From: Sorghum bicolor
Lineage: Eukaryota > Streptophyta > Magnoliopsida > Poales > Poaceae
Assembly: GCF_000003195.3 (NCBI RefSeq)
Contig: NC_012877.2
Span: forward strand, 18,623,972 to 18,687,971
Reading direction: 5' to 3'
DNA: 64,000 nt
In this document: in pieces, positions 1 through 9,710 of the stretch
How the letters are laid out: each line of letters begins with the position of its first letter
Position numbering within the stretch: position 1 is the first letter of the stretch
Notes under the pieces: generated by a model
Told to the model about the DNA's origin: nothing
Seen by the model: the letters and a program-made list of their open reading frames with translations, nothing else
The model's database searches: none
Program-made: the position numbers and the translations under genes

Positions 1-33
1 GTGAACTTCTATATCTTTGATACATGGGACTTT
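1..33 (+). pseudogene. Athila A pol fragment, left of the CACTA insertion
   Basis: These 33 bases encode the residues VNFYIFDTWDF. They join in frame, through the duplicated TTT phenylalanine codon, to the DLLIGQPF... reading after the CACTA at 6476. This places the CACTA insertion in the protease-to-RT part of pol. The fragment is too short to classify alone and is called from its continuation. Confidence 0.7.
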
Positions 34-61
34 CACTACTAGAAATGTGTTCATCAATGAC
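34..61 (+). repeat. CACTA left terminal inverted repeat
   Basis: It starts CACTACTAGAAATGTG and pairs with the reverse complement of the last 28 bases of the element, with four mismatches. The outer nine bases are identical on both sides. Confidence 0.9.
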
Positions 62-216
62 GATTCACTAGTGACGAGTGCTAACTTCGTCACAGAATGA
101 TAGCATTCTATGACGAAATTTAACAGATCGTCATGCCTCACGAGTGATGGAGCTTTGGCATGAAGAATAATGACGAAAATGAAAGGATTGTCATACATTA
201 ACAAAACTAAATCGTC
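55..216. repeat. CACTA left subterminal repeats (TGACGA/TCGTCA)
   Basis: About seven copies of TGACGA or its complement occur in roughly 160 bases in both orientations, often extended to TGACGAAA. In En/Spm elements such short subterminal words are where the TnpA-type protein binds. That role is inferred here. Confidence 0.75.
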
Positions 217-480
217 ATTGGTTATTTGGCTCTTGTTCCACCTCGACGACATGGCGCTGTGGTCCCACCAGTGAGTCCCAATTCAAGACGTAGTGATGCG
301 GACCCACCTTCGGGTCCCAACTTCGATGACATGGCGATTTGGTCCCACCAACGGGGCCAGTCAACGAACACGTGGCTTCGAGGGGCCACGAGTTGAGGCC
401 GACTAGCTGCCAGCCCGCTCCCTTTATTTTCATTGCAAAAAATTACTATTGCTCCCTTTATTTTCATTGCAAAAAATTGC

Positions 481-548
481 TATTGCATGGGTTCGAACCT
501 GCAATCTGCTGGTGAAGAGAAAGGAGTCTCACCACTAGAACACAAGGG
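481..548 (-). other. tRNA-like module 1 in CACTA
   Basis: On the minus strand there is an A-box-like stretch (TTCTAGTGGTGAGACTCC) and, about 30 bases on, a B-box-like GCAGGTTCGAACCC. The spacing resembles an internal RNA polymerase III promoter in a tRNA. I cannot fold a complete cloverleaf by eye, so this is tRNA-like and not a tRNA gene. Confidence 0.4.
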
Positions 549-660
549 TTTTTGTGATTTGAAGATACATATTTTTCTATTTGTACTGAGAACATAGCGA
601 TGACGTAGCAATGTGGTCTCACCAATGGGGCAGCTGACCTGCCTCTCGGTCGCTGCCTGC

Positions 661-728
661 CCCTCGGGAGGCTCGAACCCACGACGTGTCCCTTAATAGG
701 TACGTGCCTTACCAGTAGGACATTGGCC
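661..728 (-). other. tRNA-like module 2 in CACTA
   Basis: The minus strand shows a D-arm-like TCCTACTGGTAAGGCACG and a B-box GTGGGTTCGAGCC about 30 bases later. It is related in layout to modules at 481-548, 1397-1462 and 2465-2542. No complete acceptor stem is evident. Confidence 0.4.
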
Positions 729-1349
729 CTTTTGAGATCATAACATACATGTTCCGCCACTTGTACTCGATACATGTTCCGCCATTTGTACTCGAAACAT
801 GTTCTGAGTTGATGGACCCTATATTTATGATCACATAGAGACATGACCGATTATGTATACTCGTGGAGACTGATCGCGAGGGCGTCTGTGGCCCTAAAAC
901 TAGTGTCGAGGGTGCATCCCTGGTGGCTAATCAGCGCCGTGCGGACAAGCAGAGCGGCACCGGGCAGTGGCAGCGTGCTTGGGACACAACTGTAGCGCCA
1001 ACACACGAGCAGATCGGTGCTGGGCAGCGGCGGCGCACGTGTGGGACAGAGCAGCACCATCGGCGAGCATAGCTACGTGTGGTGCGCGAGCAGAGGATCG
1101 CCAATTACAAGGTTTGATTGGTATTCAATTTTTTTCTAAATATATGCATGTCTTTGATGTGTTTTTGAAATTTGTTGAATTTATTACTGGAAATTAAGGA
1201 GTGAGTACAAGGTTTTATTGTATTATCAAAACAGATGGATAGAAGCCCGACTTTGCTCCCAACACCAATCGGTGGACTTTGCTTATCTTCCTTTGGTCTA
1301 TGAACACCGAGACTACAGAGGAGAGGAAAGCAGGCATGTTAAGACTTGG
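729..1349. other. CACTA interior without recognised genes
   Basis: Near 750-800 there is a short repeat containing ACATGTTCCGCCA. The ORFs here are short, overlap on both strands and have no recognisable protein similarity. I see nothing further. Confidence 0.5.
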
Positions 1350-1550
1350 TGCAGCTTAGGCTTTAGTTAAGTAAAACAGTGGTCGAGATATATTAAACAC
1401 ACTTGAGTATCTCAATGGTAATACACATCGAGTTTTTCCTTTAGCTCCAGGTTTCGAGGCCAATGGGAGCCATTTTTTGGTGTTTTTTATTTCTCTATGT
1501 TCATTTTACCAGTTTTTTAATTAGTATATTATTGCTTAATAACCTCATTC
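1350..1550 (+). repeat. Long inverted repeat, left arm (contains tRNA-like module 3)
   Basis: The reverse complement of 2372-2580 aligns with this arm over about 200 bases. Shared blocks include the GGTTAAGTAA-like start, the AATGGTAA A-box region, CTATGTTCATTTT and TTTTTAATTAGTATATTATT. The tRNA-like part (1397-1462) has CTCAATGGTAA and GGTTTCGAGGCC. The two arms bracket the tandem array at 1601-2370. Confidence 0.75.
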
Positions 1551-1600
1551 ATTTTCAAGTATCTTATTACATTTGTTACATATTATTTTATTTATTTGTC

Positions 1601-2370
1601 ATGCACATCCTCACAAAGACGTACATGTCTAACATATAACCTAATAACTAAGTGAGAGTTATTCATGCTTGTACAAGATATATAGTACCACCTTGTCAAA
1701 ATCATTTGAAAATTTTATGTGATGTTTATGGAACCAAACTATGATGTTGTGTGCATCTATGTGATTTTCTGACCAAGTTTCTCTATTGTTCTAATTTTTG
1801 TTTGATTAGTGAATAAAAAATGTTAAAATACCCTAAGCTAGTTGAAAAATTCTAAAAACTTGCAAGGACACCTCATTTCGGTGTATAATGATGACAAAAA
1901 AGTTTCAACTATTTCTGAGGAAGTGATCATGCACAACCACACAAGTGTCTCACATGTGTCACATATAGCCTAGTCACTTAGACATGTTCATGATTCTAGG
2001 TGATGTACAGTACCAATTCGTCAAAATCATTTGAAACTTTAATGGGATGCTTATGGAGCCGAAAACTAATGTTGTGTGCATCTGTGCAATTTTCTGACCA
2101 AGTTTTCCTATTATTATAATTTTTGTTGGATAATGAAGCATAAATGTTAAAATACCCTAAGCTAGCTAGAAAAATCTAAAAACTTGCATGAACACCTTAT
2201 TTTGGTGCATAATGATGATAAAAAAGTTTGAACTGATTCTCAGAAAGTGGTCATACACATCCTCACAAGGGTCTCACATATAGCCTTGTCACTAAGTCAA
2301 AGTTTTTCATGCTTGTGGAGGGATGTATAGTACGACTTCGTCGAAATCATTTTAAGCTTTTATGTCATAA
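1601..2370. repeat. Tandem repeat, period about 326 bp, about 2.3 copies
   Basis: Units begin near 1601, 1929 and 2253, the third partial. Each contains GATGTTGTGTGCATCT-like text, TTTCTGACCAAGTTT, AAATACCCTAAGCTAG and TCTAAAAACTTGCA in the same order. Units differ by scattered substitutions, so the duplication is not recent. There is no coding potential. Confidence 0.85.
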
Positions 2371-2371
2371 T

Positions 2372-2580
2372 CAATAAGTAATAATATACTAATTAAAAAT
2401 CTAGCAAAAAATGAACATAGACAAATAAAAAAATACAAAAAATGTTAGAAAAATATAAAAAAGCTAACTCCCATCAGATTCGAACCCAAGAGCTCATAAA
2501 GAATCTCAAACTTCCTTACCATTGCGCTATTAAAGTCTGTTTGTTGGTTTTGGGACACATGTTACTTAACCAGCAGCCTG
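2372..2580 (-). repeat. Long inverted repeat, right arm (contains tRNA-like module 4)
   Basis: This is the inverted partner of 1350-1550. On the minus strand its tRNA-like part (2465-2542) has AGCGCAATGGTAAGG as an A-box-like sequence and TTGGGTTCGAATCTG as a B-box-like sequence, better preserved than in the left arm. Confidence 0.75.
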
Positions 2581-2838
2581 CGTCAATCCGAAAAAAAATA
2601 TTGGATTAGAAAAGCTATTTTTAGATTGATTAATAAACACGGAGTCAAAAGTAATGGCATAGCTGCGCGCAGTAGTCGTCCGATAGAACCGATGCCCGCC
2701 TGCCTGCTGCGCTGCCTCCCTGCATTTCCGCTCAAAATAGAGGAAAGGCTCCCCAGCCCAACCGTTCTCCCGCCCTCGTTCCTTTGCTCCTCCCTTCCTT
2801 CCTCAGGAAGCCTAGGGTTTAGGGCTTCAACCGCCACG

Positions 2839-4722
2839 ATGTACGGCGGCGGCGGCGGTGGCGCCGCCAACGCCAACTCGCTCTTCGGCGGCGGGGCTTC
2901 ATGCCCTCACAGTCCACGGAGAGCAGCGGCCTCTCCAAGGTCCTTCCTAATCCCCCTCCCCTTTGTATTGCTCCCTTTCGTCCATTTGTTCTCCATCCCC
3001 TACTGACCCATTACGGGCGCTCCCGATCGACCGGTGTGGTGGGCAGGGTTGGAGCGCGCAGACGCTGCTCCTGCTCACCGTGAAACAGATCATGGACGCG
3101 GCTTTTCCAGGGCGGTGCTAGAATTGCAAGATTCATTCGCAAGATTTGCATTTTGGATGGTCACACTGCTTGGATGGAAGATTTGTTCATTAGTAGACCC
3201 ATTATCCATTAAGAAAGAAAAATGGCCTCTTTTATCTGATGTTGTTCTACTGGAAATTAGCCTCTAGGACATAGGTATGGTGGGCCCCAATGAAATGCTT
3301 CCCTTTTATGCAAATTTTCCAATACTTGCTATAATGTCTTTTTTTGTGAAATCTAATTTATCTGGTTTCAGACGGTTTTGCATTGAGCATTTAGTTGGCA
3401 TATCGAAGTCATTTAAAATGTTGTATTTACTCTGAATTGCAGGTTAGGCTTGTTGGACGCATGTTGAATGAGGTTCAGCACGTCAGAGATGTTCAATTCA
3501 CTCTTCATGATGGTGCCGGCAAGATAGATGTGAATCGTTGGTAGGATGCTTCAGATCGTATTTGATGTTTAGCACTTTTGGATTGTTCCATTAATTTAAT
3601 GCCGTTCTTTTTTTTCAAGGGAAAATGAGTCTTCCGACGCTAAGGAAATGGCTGATGTCAAGTAAGAATTACAGATTAACTATTTAGTTTGTCATGCGTC
3701 AAAATTGATAGTGTTGCTTTGTTTCGGTTTTACAAGTGACGGGGACTATGTTATAGTCAATGGCGGTTTGAAAGGTTTTCAAGGAAAGCGCCATATAGTT
3801 GCCTACTCTGTGCGGTGAGCTCTATATACTTATTAGTCTTTCTACTCCTGCATGGTGATTTGTGATGCTTACTTTCAATGTCTGCTTCCTGTGGATTACT
3901 GGTGTGTTGTTTGATCTCTTTCGTGGAATTACGCCTCTGTACTAAAATTTCATTTTTCCTGTGCTAAAGTAGAATACTAAAAAAAGGCCTATGCTGTGTC
4001 AAATTCAAATAACAACTTAGTGGTTGCTAGGTTTGCATCAACCCGTCTAGGTTATTTGTACTCCAGTATGTTGTTGTTAATGAAATATGTAATGTTTCAT
4101 TGTTGCTTATCCAACATTATATCATATTGAAAGTTGTTTGTCATCTGATGTCTCAAAATTGGTAGCAAGATCTTCTTGGGATGATTCTCACTTATGAACT
4201 AGTATTGAGGATAAAGTCTCACCTTGCCTGGGCAAATATATTGTGAATTCGATACAGCTATTTCAGACATACTTCTTGAAATCTTACTGTTTATGATTTC
4301 TTGTCAGACGTGTGACAGACTTCAATGAAATACCCCATCACTTTCTGCACTGCATTCAGGTGCATCTAGATCACACCAGGCCAAAGGTACTAAGATCCCA
4401 CATATTTAATTCTGGGAGTTGAGTGACTTACTAAGTTTTTTGCGGGTGATTTTATGGTTTGCAGTGATCATTTTTTTTATGGTGACATTGGTTGCAGGCC
4501 CAAATAAATGCCAGTACGGCAACCCTTGGTCATACTAACCAAGTTCGGCCCTTTAATAATCAGGTAGTTTCTCTAACTGTATAGTATTACAAATATCTAC
4601 CAGTCTCTTTCTAATGTTTCATATTTATTTCCTCAGGCTGCAACATTTTCTGCATCAGGAAATGCTGTTGGAAACAGCATATCTGACTTGGTCATGAGTG
4701 TTTTTAATGATCCAGAAGCCAT
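2839..4722 (+). pseudogene. RPA2: Captured gene fragment: replication protein A 32-kDa subunit (RPA2), exons 1-8
   Basis: Eight exon-like blocks with GT...AG introns encode the N-terminal part and OB-fold of RPA2, the middle subunit of the single-strand DNA-binding complex used in replication and repair. The blocks are 2839-2939, 3047-about 3105, 3443-3540, 3620-3661, 3737-3814, 4308-4386, 4498-4563 and 4637-4722. Recognisable pieces are the glycine-rich start (MYGGGGGG), LTVKQIMDA, VRLVGRMLN, GDYVIVNGGLKGFQGKR and RVTDFNEIPHHFLHCIQ. Exons 3-8 join in phase. Exon 1 has lost one base in the glycine run, exon 2 decays into a stop, and the C-terminal winged-helix part is missing. Introns are kept, so capture was through DNA. 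It lies inside the CACTA and is not a functional gene. Confidence 0.88.
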
Positions 4723-5320
4723 GTAAGTTAACTATAGCTGATTCTACTATCAAATGTTATTGCTGTGTTTTCCGTGACCCACTAAAAGAAAACTAATCTT
4801 ACACGCATGATTCATGTTCATGAGTAGCATAGTCCAAAGAATCCAAGTCCCATAGTATTTTAAAGCTGGTAGAGATAGAGATACCAAACCTACGGAGCTT
4901 TAAAAGCTCCATGGTAAAGAATGGCCATACTTAGTAATAATGGTGGAAGCACTATAGCAGGAAGCAACACGTCAAAGTCAAGCACCAGCTCAGGCAAAGG
5001 CAGGGGCTAGCCGGACCATTGTTCTCTGAAGTTTGAACTCTAAACCAAGCATGACTTATGGTCAGTAGAAGTACTCATTCAGAGTTCAAAATAAACTTCA
5101 ATTCATTCTCAAATTAGCTACTTGTATTCAGCCACTAATTAATCTATTGCTCATTACAATTAGTTATCAATTTTGATATTTTCTTGCCAGATTATTTTTC
5201 TGTCTATTGGTAGCAGTAGTATCGTTAGTTGTTATATTCTTTCAAATACATGTTGTCTGATATTTCCTCCTCAGATTCATGCAACAATTAACAACTAACG
5301 AAGGGTAATTGGTGTTTCAG
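4723..5320. other. Non-coding stretch between captured RPA2 and the TnpA-like exon
   Basis: This is AT-rich sequence with no ORF of note. It ends in a pyrimidine-rich tract and CAG that look like a splice acceptor for the following exon. I see nothing else. Confidence 0.5.
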
Positions 5321-5689
5321 GTCAATATGGAAGCTTTGAGAGCAGAACCTGTTGGTGAATGTGAGACAAAAGTATCTAGTGTGCAGGTTATGTCCCAAGT
5401 GCTCTCTAAAAACAGCTCAAATGTTTTCCTCAAGAGTGTTGGTATCAAACCAGTGTCATCCTCCAAAGCATCTGCATCAAACGAAAGTGAGCTTCGGGAG
5501 CAACTAGCAACTGAAGCTAAGGCTGTTGTACAAGGTGAGCTTGATGATCTCAAGAGGAGAAGTGAAGAAGCCGAGGAATGGTTGGCGAGGACACAGACGG
5601 AGATAGAGGAGATGAACAGCAAGGCAATGGAGGAGAACAATGCGCTACTCAAGTGTATCTTGTCCATCAACAATGCTTCTTCGACATGA
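5321..5689 (+). pseudogene. C-terminal exon of a TnpA/TNP1-like (Ptta/En/Spm family) CACTA protein
   Basis: The open frame after a likely splice acceptor ends in a charged coiled-coil segment (ELREQLATEAKAVVQGEL, then KRRSEEAEEW and NALLKCILSIN). This is the usual C-terminus of plant Ptta/En/Spm transposase-associated proteins, which bind subterminal repeats. Upstream exons are absent, having been replaced or separated by the captured RPA2 sequence. It is in the expected orientation, near the right end of the element. The family call rests on the general pattern of the coiled-coil tail, so I hold it as probable. Confidence 0.55.
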
Positions 5690-5989
5690 GAGCTGCTTAG
5701 CTGCTGGTAGTAGGACTGACTAGGAACTGTAGCTACTGGTGCTTGGCATCCTGCTGATTTTGATTTTGCAATGACTTGTGTTCTGGTGGTTTGCAAATGT
5801 TCTATTTAAACCAAGTGTGTGGTGAACTTAGTTGCTAGTGAACCGAGTGTAGCAGTGATAATTAAGTTATGAGTAATGAATATTTAGTTTTATGTATGTT
5901 TTCGGTGAATTAAATATTTCTTGCATTTTGAAAAGAAATCAGCAGTTGCCACCGTGATGAAATAATTATTCTATGATGATATTATAATT
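5690..5989. other. 3' flank of the TnpA-like exon
   Basis: This is a probable 3' untranslated region. AT-rich text includes several ATTTAG/AATAAT runs and no ORF. Subterminal repeats follow. Confidence 0.4.
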
Positions 5990-6445
5990 CAATTAGTGAC
6001 GAATTTATATTTTAATCTATGACGAAACATATATGCAATCAGACCTGGACACGTGGAGGATGCCACCTCAGCATGCCACTTGGAAGCCATGGCAACACGA
6101 CACGTGGCAGTCAGTCAGCATGCAACATGGTGGCCACGTCAGCACGCCACGTGGCGGCCATGTCAGCTGCCAGCATGGCAAACGCCGTTTGGTAGCCTAA
6201 CAGATTGCCATGCTATGACGAAAAGTTGGGCACAACAATGACAAAAACGTTTTGTCATGGAATGAAATCTCTTCTGTGACGATGGTATTTTCGTCATAGA
6301 ATAGGACCTCATCTATGACGAAAATTGCCATTTCGTCACCGTTGTCAATCAATGATGCTCATTTCATGACGAACACTATTTTGTCACTAATTCGTCACAA
6401 AAGAAACTCCATGACGATTTTGGTATCTTCAGTGACGAAAGAGTA
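5990..6445. repeat. CACTA right subterminal repeats
   Basis: About eleven TGACGA/TCGTCA words occur in both orientations. Between 6045 and 6185 there is also a GC-rich block in which GCCACGTGGC-like and ATGCCA/TGGCAT words recur. Such ends are typical of transposase-binding regions in grass CACTA elements. Confidence 0.75.
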
Positions 6446-6447
6446 GT

Positions 6448-6475
6448 GTCATTAATGAGCACATACCTAGTAGTG
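6448..6475 (-). repeat. CACTA right terminal inverted repeat
   Basis: Read on the minus strand it starts CACTACTAGGTATGTG and matches the left terminus. The next three plus-strand bases repeat the TTT found before the left end. Confidence 0.9.
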
Positions 6476-6877
6476 TTTGACCTGTTGATAGGACAACCTT
6501 TTAGAAGACTCCTTTATGAAGGTCATACTGGAAAGCTACACATTTCTTTTGGAAAAACCTTTAAATTCCCAATAACGATTTCACACTCCTTAAATAATAA
6601 GGCTGAGTCATATCTTTTGCCTGATCCTATGGAGGAGGTAAAGGCTGCATCTCTAGAGCTTTTAGATGAACCAGACTTAGAAGAAGAAGCTCCTTTCTTC
6701 ACAGAAGAAGAGGCCAAACCTTCTGAACCTGAACCCTTAGACGAGTTTGCAGAAATGCCTAGACATACCATAGAGCTTAAAACTTTAACACCCGGTCTTA
6801 TCTATGTTTTCCTAAACAATAATCCAGAGTCTCCTGTGATCATTAGTGATAAACTCACTCAGGATCAAACTCTGTGA
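6476..6877 (+). pseudogene. Athila A pol: protease-to-RT linker
   Basis: Reading from the restored TTT codon, the sequence gives DLLIGQPFRRLL and later an acidic segment, ending in a TGA after LTQDQTL. In Athila polyproteins this is the region after protease and before the RT palm. The same frame continues after the stop into the RT fragment at 6881, so the TGA is a nonsense mutation and not a natural end. Confidence 0.75.
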
Positions 6878-6880
6878 TTA

Positions 6881-7576
6881 ATGACCATTCTTGAGAAACA
6901 TCACTCAGTTTTCGGCTACTCACTCCAAGATCTTACAGGAATCAGTCCTATGATTTGTACCCATCGTATTCCGACAGATCCTTCTGTTTCACCTTCTCGA
7001 GAGCCCCAACGCAGACTTAACAACGCGATGAGAGAGGTAGTTAAAAAGGAAGTTATAAAGTTGTTGCATGCAAGGATTATATATCCTGTGCCGCACAGTG
7101 AGTGGGTGAGCCCAGTCCAAGTTGTGCCTAAAAAGGGAGGCATGACTGTTGTTATGAATGAAAAGAACGAGCTAATTCCGCAACGCACCGTCACAGGGTG
7201 GCGGATGTGCATAGACTATAGAAAACTAAACAAAGCCACGAGAAAGGATCATTTTCCTTTACCTTTCATAGATGAGATGCTAGAGCGATTAGCGAACCAT
7301 TCGTTCTTCTGTTTCTTAGATGGATATTCAGGGTCTCACCAGATCCCGATCCATCCCGACGATAAAAGAAAAACCACTTTTACATGCCCATATGGAACTC
7401 ATGCTTACCGTAGAATGTCTTTTGGGTTATGTAATGCACCAGCTTCTTTTCAAAGATGCATGATGTCTATATTTTCTGATATGATTGAAGAGATTATGGA
7501 AGTTTTCATAGATGATTTCTCTGTTTATGGAAAAACTTTTGATAGTTGTCTTGAAAACTTAGACAAAGTGGTATAG
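6881..7576 (+). pseudogene. Athila A reverse transcriptase (fingers and palm)
   Basis: The frame encodes a Ty3/gypsy RT that would copy element RNA to DNA in the Gag particle. Visible motifs in order are WVSPVQVVPKKGG, the RMCIDYRKLNKAT block, DGYSGSHQIPI, TFTCPYGTHAYRRMSFGLCNAPASF and the catalytic IDDFSVYG. The lineage is Athila. The expected segment between DKV and LGHLVSERG (about 75 bases) is deleted near 7574. This shifts the frame and ends the ORF. Confidence 0.88.
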
Positions 7577-8214
7577 TGCTGGGACACCTAGTGTCTGAAA
7601 GAGGTATTGAGGTAGACAAAGCTAAAATTGAAGTAATTGAACAACTACCTCCACCTGTAAATATAAAAGGAATTCGAAGCTTTCTTGGCCATGCTGGTTT
7701 TTATCGCAGATTCATAAAAGATTTTTCATTCATTGCTAGACCACTAACTCTTATGCTAGCCAAGGATGCTCCTTTCGAATTTGATGATGCATGCCTAACA
7801 TGTTTCAATTTATTAAAGAAAGCACTCATCTCTGCACCAATCATTCAACCCCCTGATTGGTCGTTGCCTTTTGAAATTATGTGTGATGCTAGTGATTATG
7901 CTGTGGGGGCAGTTTTGGGACAAACTAAAAATAAGAAGCATCATGCAATTGCTTATGCCAGTAAAACTTTGACAGGAGCTCAACTTAATTATGCAACCAC
8001 TGAAAAAGAGCTCCTGGCTGTTGTTTTTGCCATTGATAAGTTTAGATCTTATTTAGTTGGAGCTAAAATAATTGTTTACACTGATCATGCTGCACTAAAA
8101 TATCTGCTCACTAAAAAAGATGCTAAACCTCACCTGATTAGATGAATCTTATTACTTTAAGAATTTGACTTAGAAATAAAAGATAAAAAGGGTGTAGAAA
8201 ATTCTGTTGCTGAT
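7576..8214 (+). pseudogene. Athila A RT thumb/connection and RNase H
   Basis: After the small deletion the frame resumes at [17 protein letters not shown] and runs through [16 protein letters not shown] (RT C-terminal region) into the RNase H domain: [38 protein letters not shown] and [11 protein letters not shown]. Two stops follow: TGA at a position usually Trp, and TAA where Gln is expected. The last codons, NSVAD, are cut by Athila B and resume as HLSRM at 16801. Confidence 0.87.
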
Positions 8215-9684
8215 TGTTGACGGTCCTTAAGTACTAAATTTAACCATAAACTAAACATGGAAAAGGATCAATATGCACCAAACATCTAGAATTAGGGTTT
8301 TATCTGACAGAATTCCACGAGCTTTCGTGTTTATCTATTTCTGCAGAGGGTTATCATAAAATATGGAGAGAAGGCCCACATGTCATGTTTACAACGAGAT
8401 AATTACGTGCCGTGCAATTTTCCTTAATCTAGAAGAGTCCAGAAGCCACGGGAACGAACGGGAGACCGGACGGGCCCGGGGGCTGGGCGCCCGCCCTAGC
8501 CTCGGGGCCAATCAGAATCAATATCCTGGATTATGCTCCACCGACCTAAAGGATCAAGGAAAACCGTGCGATCAATGTCGGTTTGATTCGACGGCCCAAA
8601 TTCACTTGAAAGGACTATATAATTAAGGCCTCTCCACCCCAGGGGGAGAGAGGAGAAATCATTATCTAAGGTAGCCATCAAAGTTAGGGTTTAGAACTTC
8701 TCTCTCACAGAGAATTAGAATTAGCTACTCCCTAATCCTTCAAGTTTAGAGGATTGATTAGATAGGAATTAGAGAAGTAGAGCACTACGCTCTGGATTCG
8801 GATCTTCATTAATGAAGATTGGTATTATTTCATATCTTTCTCTACTACATTATTCTAATTGCATTATGTCTCTATTTATTATGATCTTAATTTGCTCTAG
8901 TTCTATATATGATATAGTTATGATTGATAATGAGTTTATGTATAAGTTTGCAAAGCGCTTAGCTCTTAACACGTGGGAGTTAAGTGGTAGATCATATGTA
9001 GGCGTGGTGCTTAGATATTATTTACCTACAAATGTATCCTATTGGCCGGGTTGTGTGGTAGTTCGCGATAGTGACAGCTTCGTTGATTCTTATATAGTCC
9101 ACCCTCCGTTGATAGGACTAGCAGAATTTGTATTGCGGAGTAAGTCTTGCGTTGCTCTGATTTACTTTAGCAATGTTCCTTATACATGAATGAAGAGTCT
9201 TTTATGCTATATATGATCTTGTAGATAACTAGAGTAGATTGTGACTTAGTAAATAGTAGATAACTTAGAATCCATTCTCTAGCTAATCCGACGTCACCTT
9301 ACATATATGAGGAGTAGTCTATTTTCTAATCGCTGCGTTATTTACCCAAGAGCTTATATTTCATTATCATTATTATTATGGCTTACCCCGTACAAAGTAA
9401 GTGACTGTGTGATGAGTTCCTCATTAGTAATCATGTTCTTGCAAGTTTATCTCTAGTCTATGCCTTGATAGATTTTATTTATCTCTCTTAAGCAAAATTA
9501 TAAATAACGATACCTGGAATACTTATCCTGGTGAAATGCTACAGTGAGGTGTTTTATCTGTGCGCTTGCGGATAGAATAGATTATTTTCTAGAGAGCCTT
9601 TACATTTATAAATACCTTTGTACACTCTGGCACCATGCTGGGGATGACAACCTAGTATCTAAGTGGTGTTAGTAAGTGTTAACA
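8215..9684 (+). repeat. Athila B 5' LTR
   Basis: It begins TGTTGACGGTCC and ends GTGTTAACA. U3 is shared with five other LTRs in the window. A TATA box (CTATATAA) lies near 8615-8625, preceded by GGGCGCCCGCCC. A conserved U5 hairpin lies at 9556-9573. The ORF that spans part of the LTR (8812-9189) is not supported as a gene. Confidence 0.93.
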
Positions 9685-9692
9685 AGCATTTC

Positions 9693-9710
9693 TAGCGCCG
9701 TTGCCGGGGA
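9693..9710 (+). promoter_or_regulatory. Athila B primer-binding site (tRNA-Asp type)
   Basis: TAGCGCCGTTGCCGGGGA starts nine bases after the LTR. It matches the complement of the plant tRNA-Asp 3' end at all but the second base, where Athila C has the expected G. Confidence 0.85.

Larger units (their letters stand above)
34..6475. mobile_element. Non-autonomous CACTA (En/Spm-type) DNA transposon
   Basis: The element begins CACTACTAG and ends CTAGTAGTG. The first and last 28 bases are inverted copies, about 24 of 28 identical. It is flanked by the 3-bp duplication TTT at 31-33 and 6476-6478, the usual CACTA target-site length. Both ends carry many TGACGA/TCGTCA words, as expected for subterminal transposase-binding sites. 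The interior holds tRNA-like modules, an inverted-repeat block with a tandem array, a captured RPA2 fragment and a remnant of a TnpA/TNP1-like protein. No TnpD-type transposase is visible, so it would need a partner to move. It interrupts Athila A pol and is therefore younger than it. Confidence 0.92.

Noticed and set aside
481..2542. True tRNA genes at the A/B-box modules
   Set aside because: I could not draw a full acceptor stem and anticodon arm for any of them.
2839..5689. A functional RPA2 gene ending in the 5321-5689 exon
   Set aside because: The C-terminal exon is a TnpA-like coiled coil and not the RPA2 winged helix. Exon 1 is frameshifted, exon 2 is broken, and everything lies within CACTA termini.
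8290..8626. A peptide-like frame (RVLSDRIPR...FCRGLS...EDSRSHGNE) repeated in all six Athila LTRs
   Set aside because: It lies in U3 upstream of the TATA box, and several copies have stops in this frame. The DNA is conserved, not the protein.
8812..9189. LTR ORF of 125 codons, also at 15973-16296
   Set aside because: It is present only because the LTR is duplicated; it has no start context or protein similarity, and the reading differs in other Athila LTRs.
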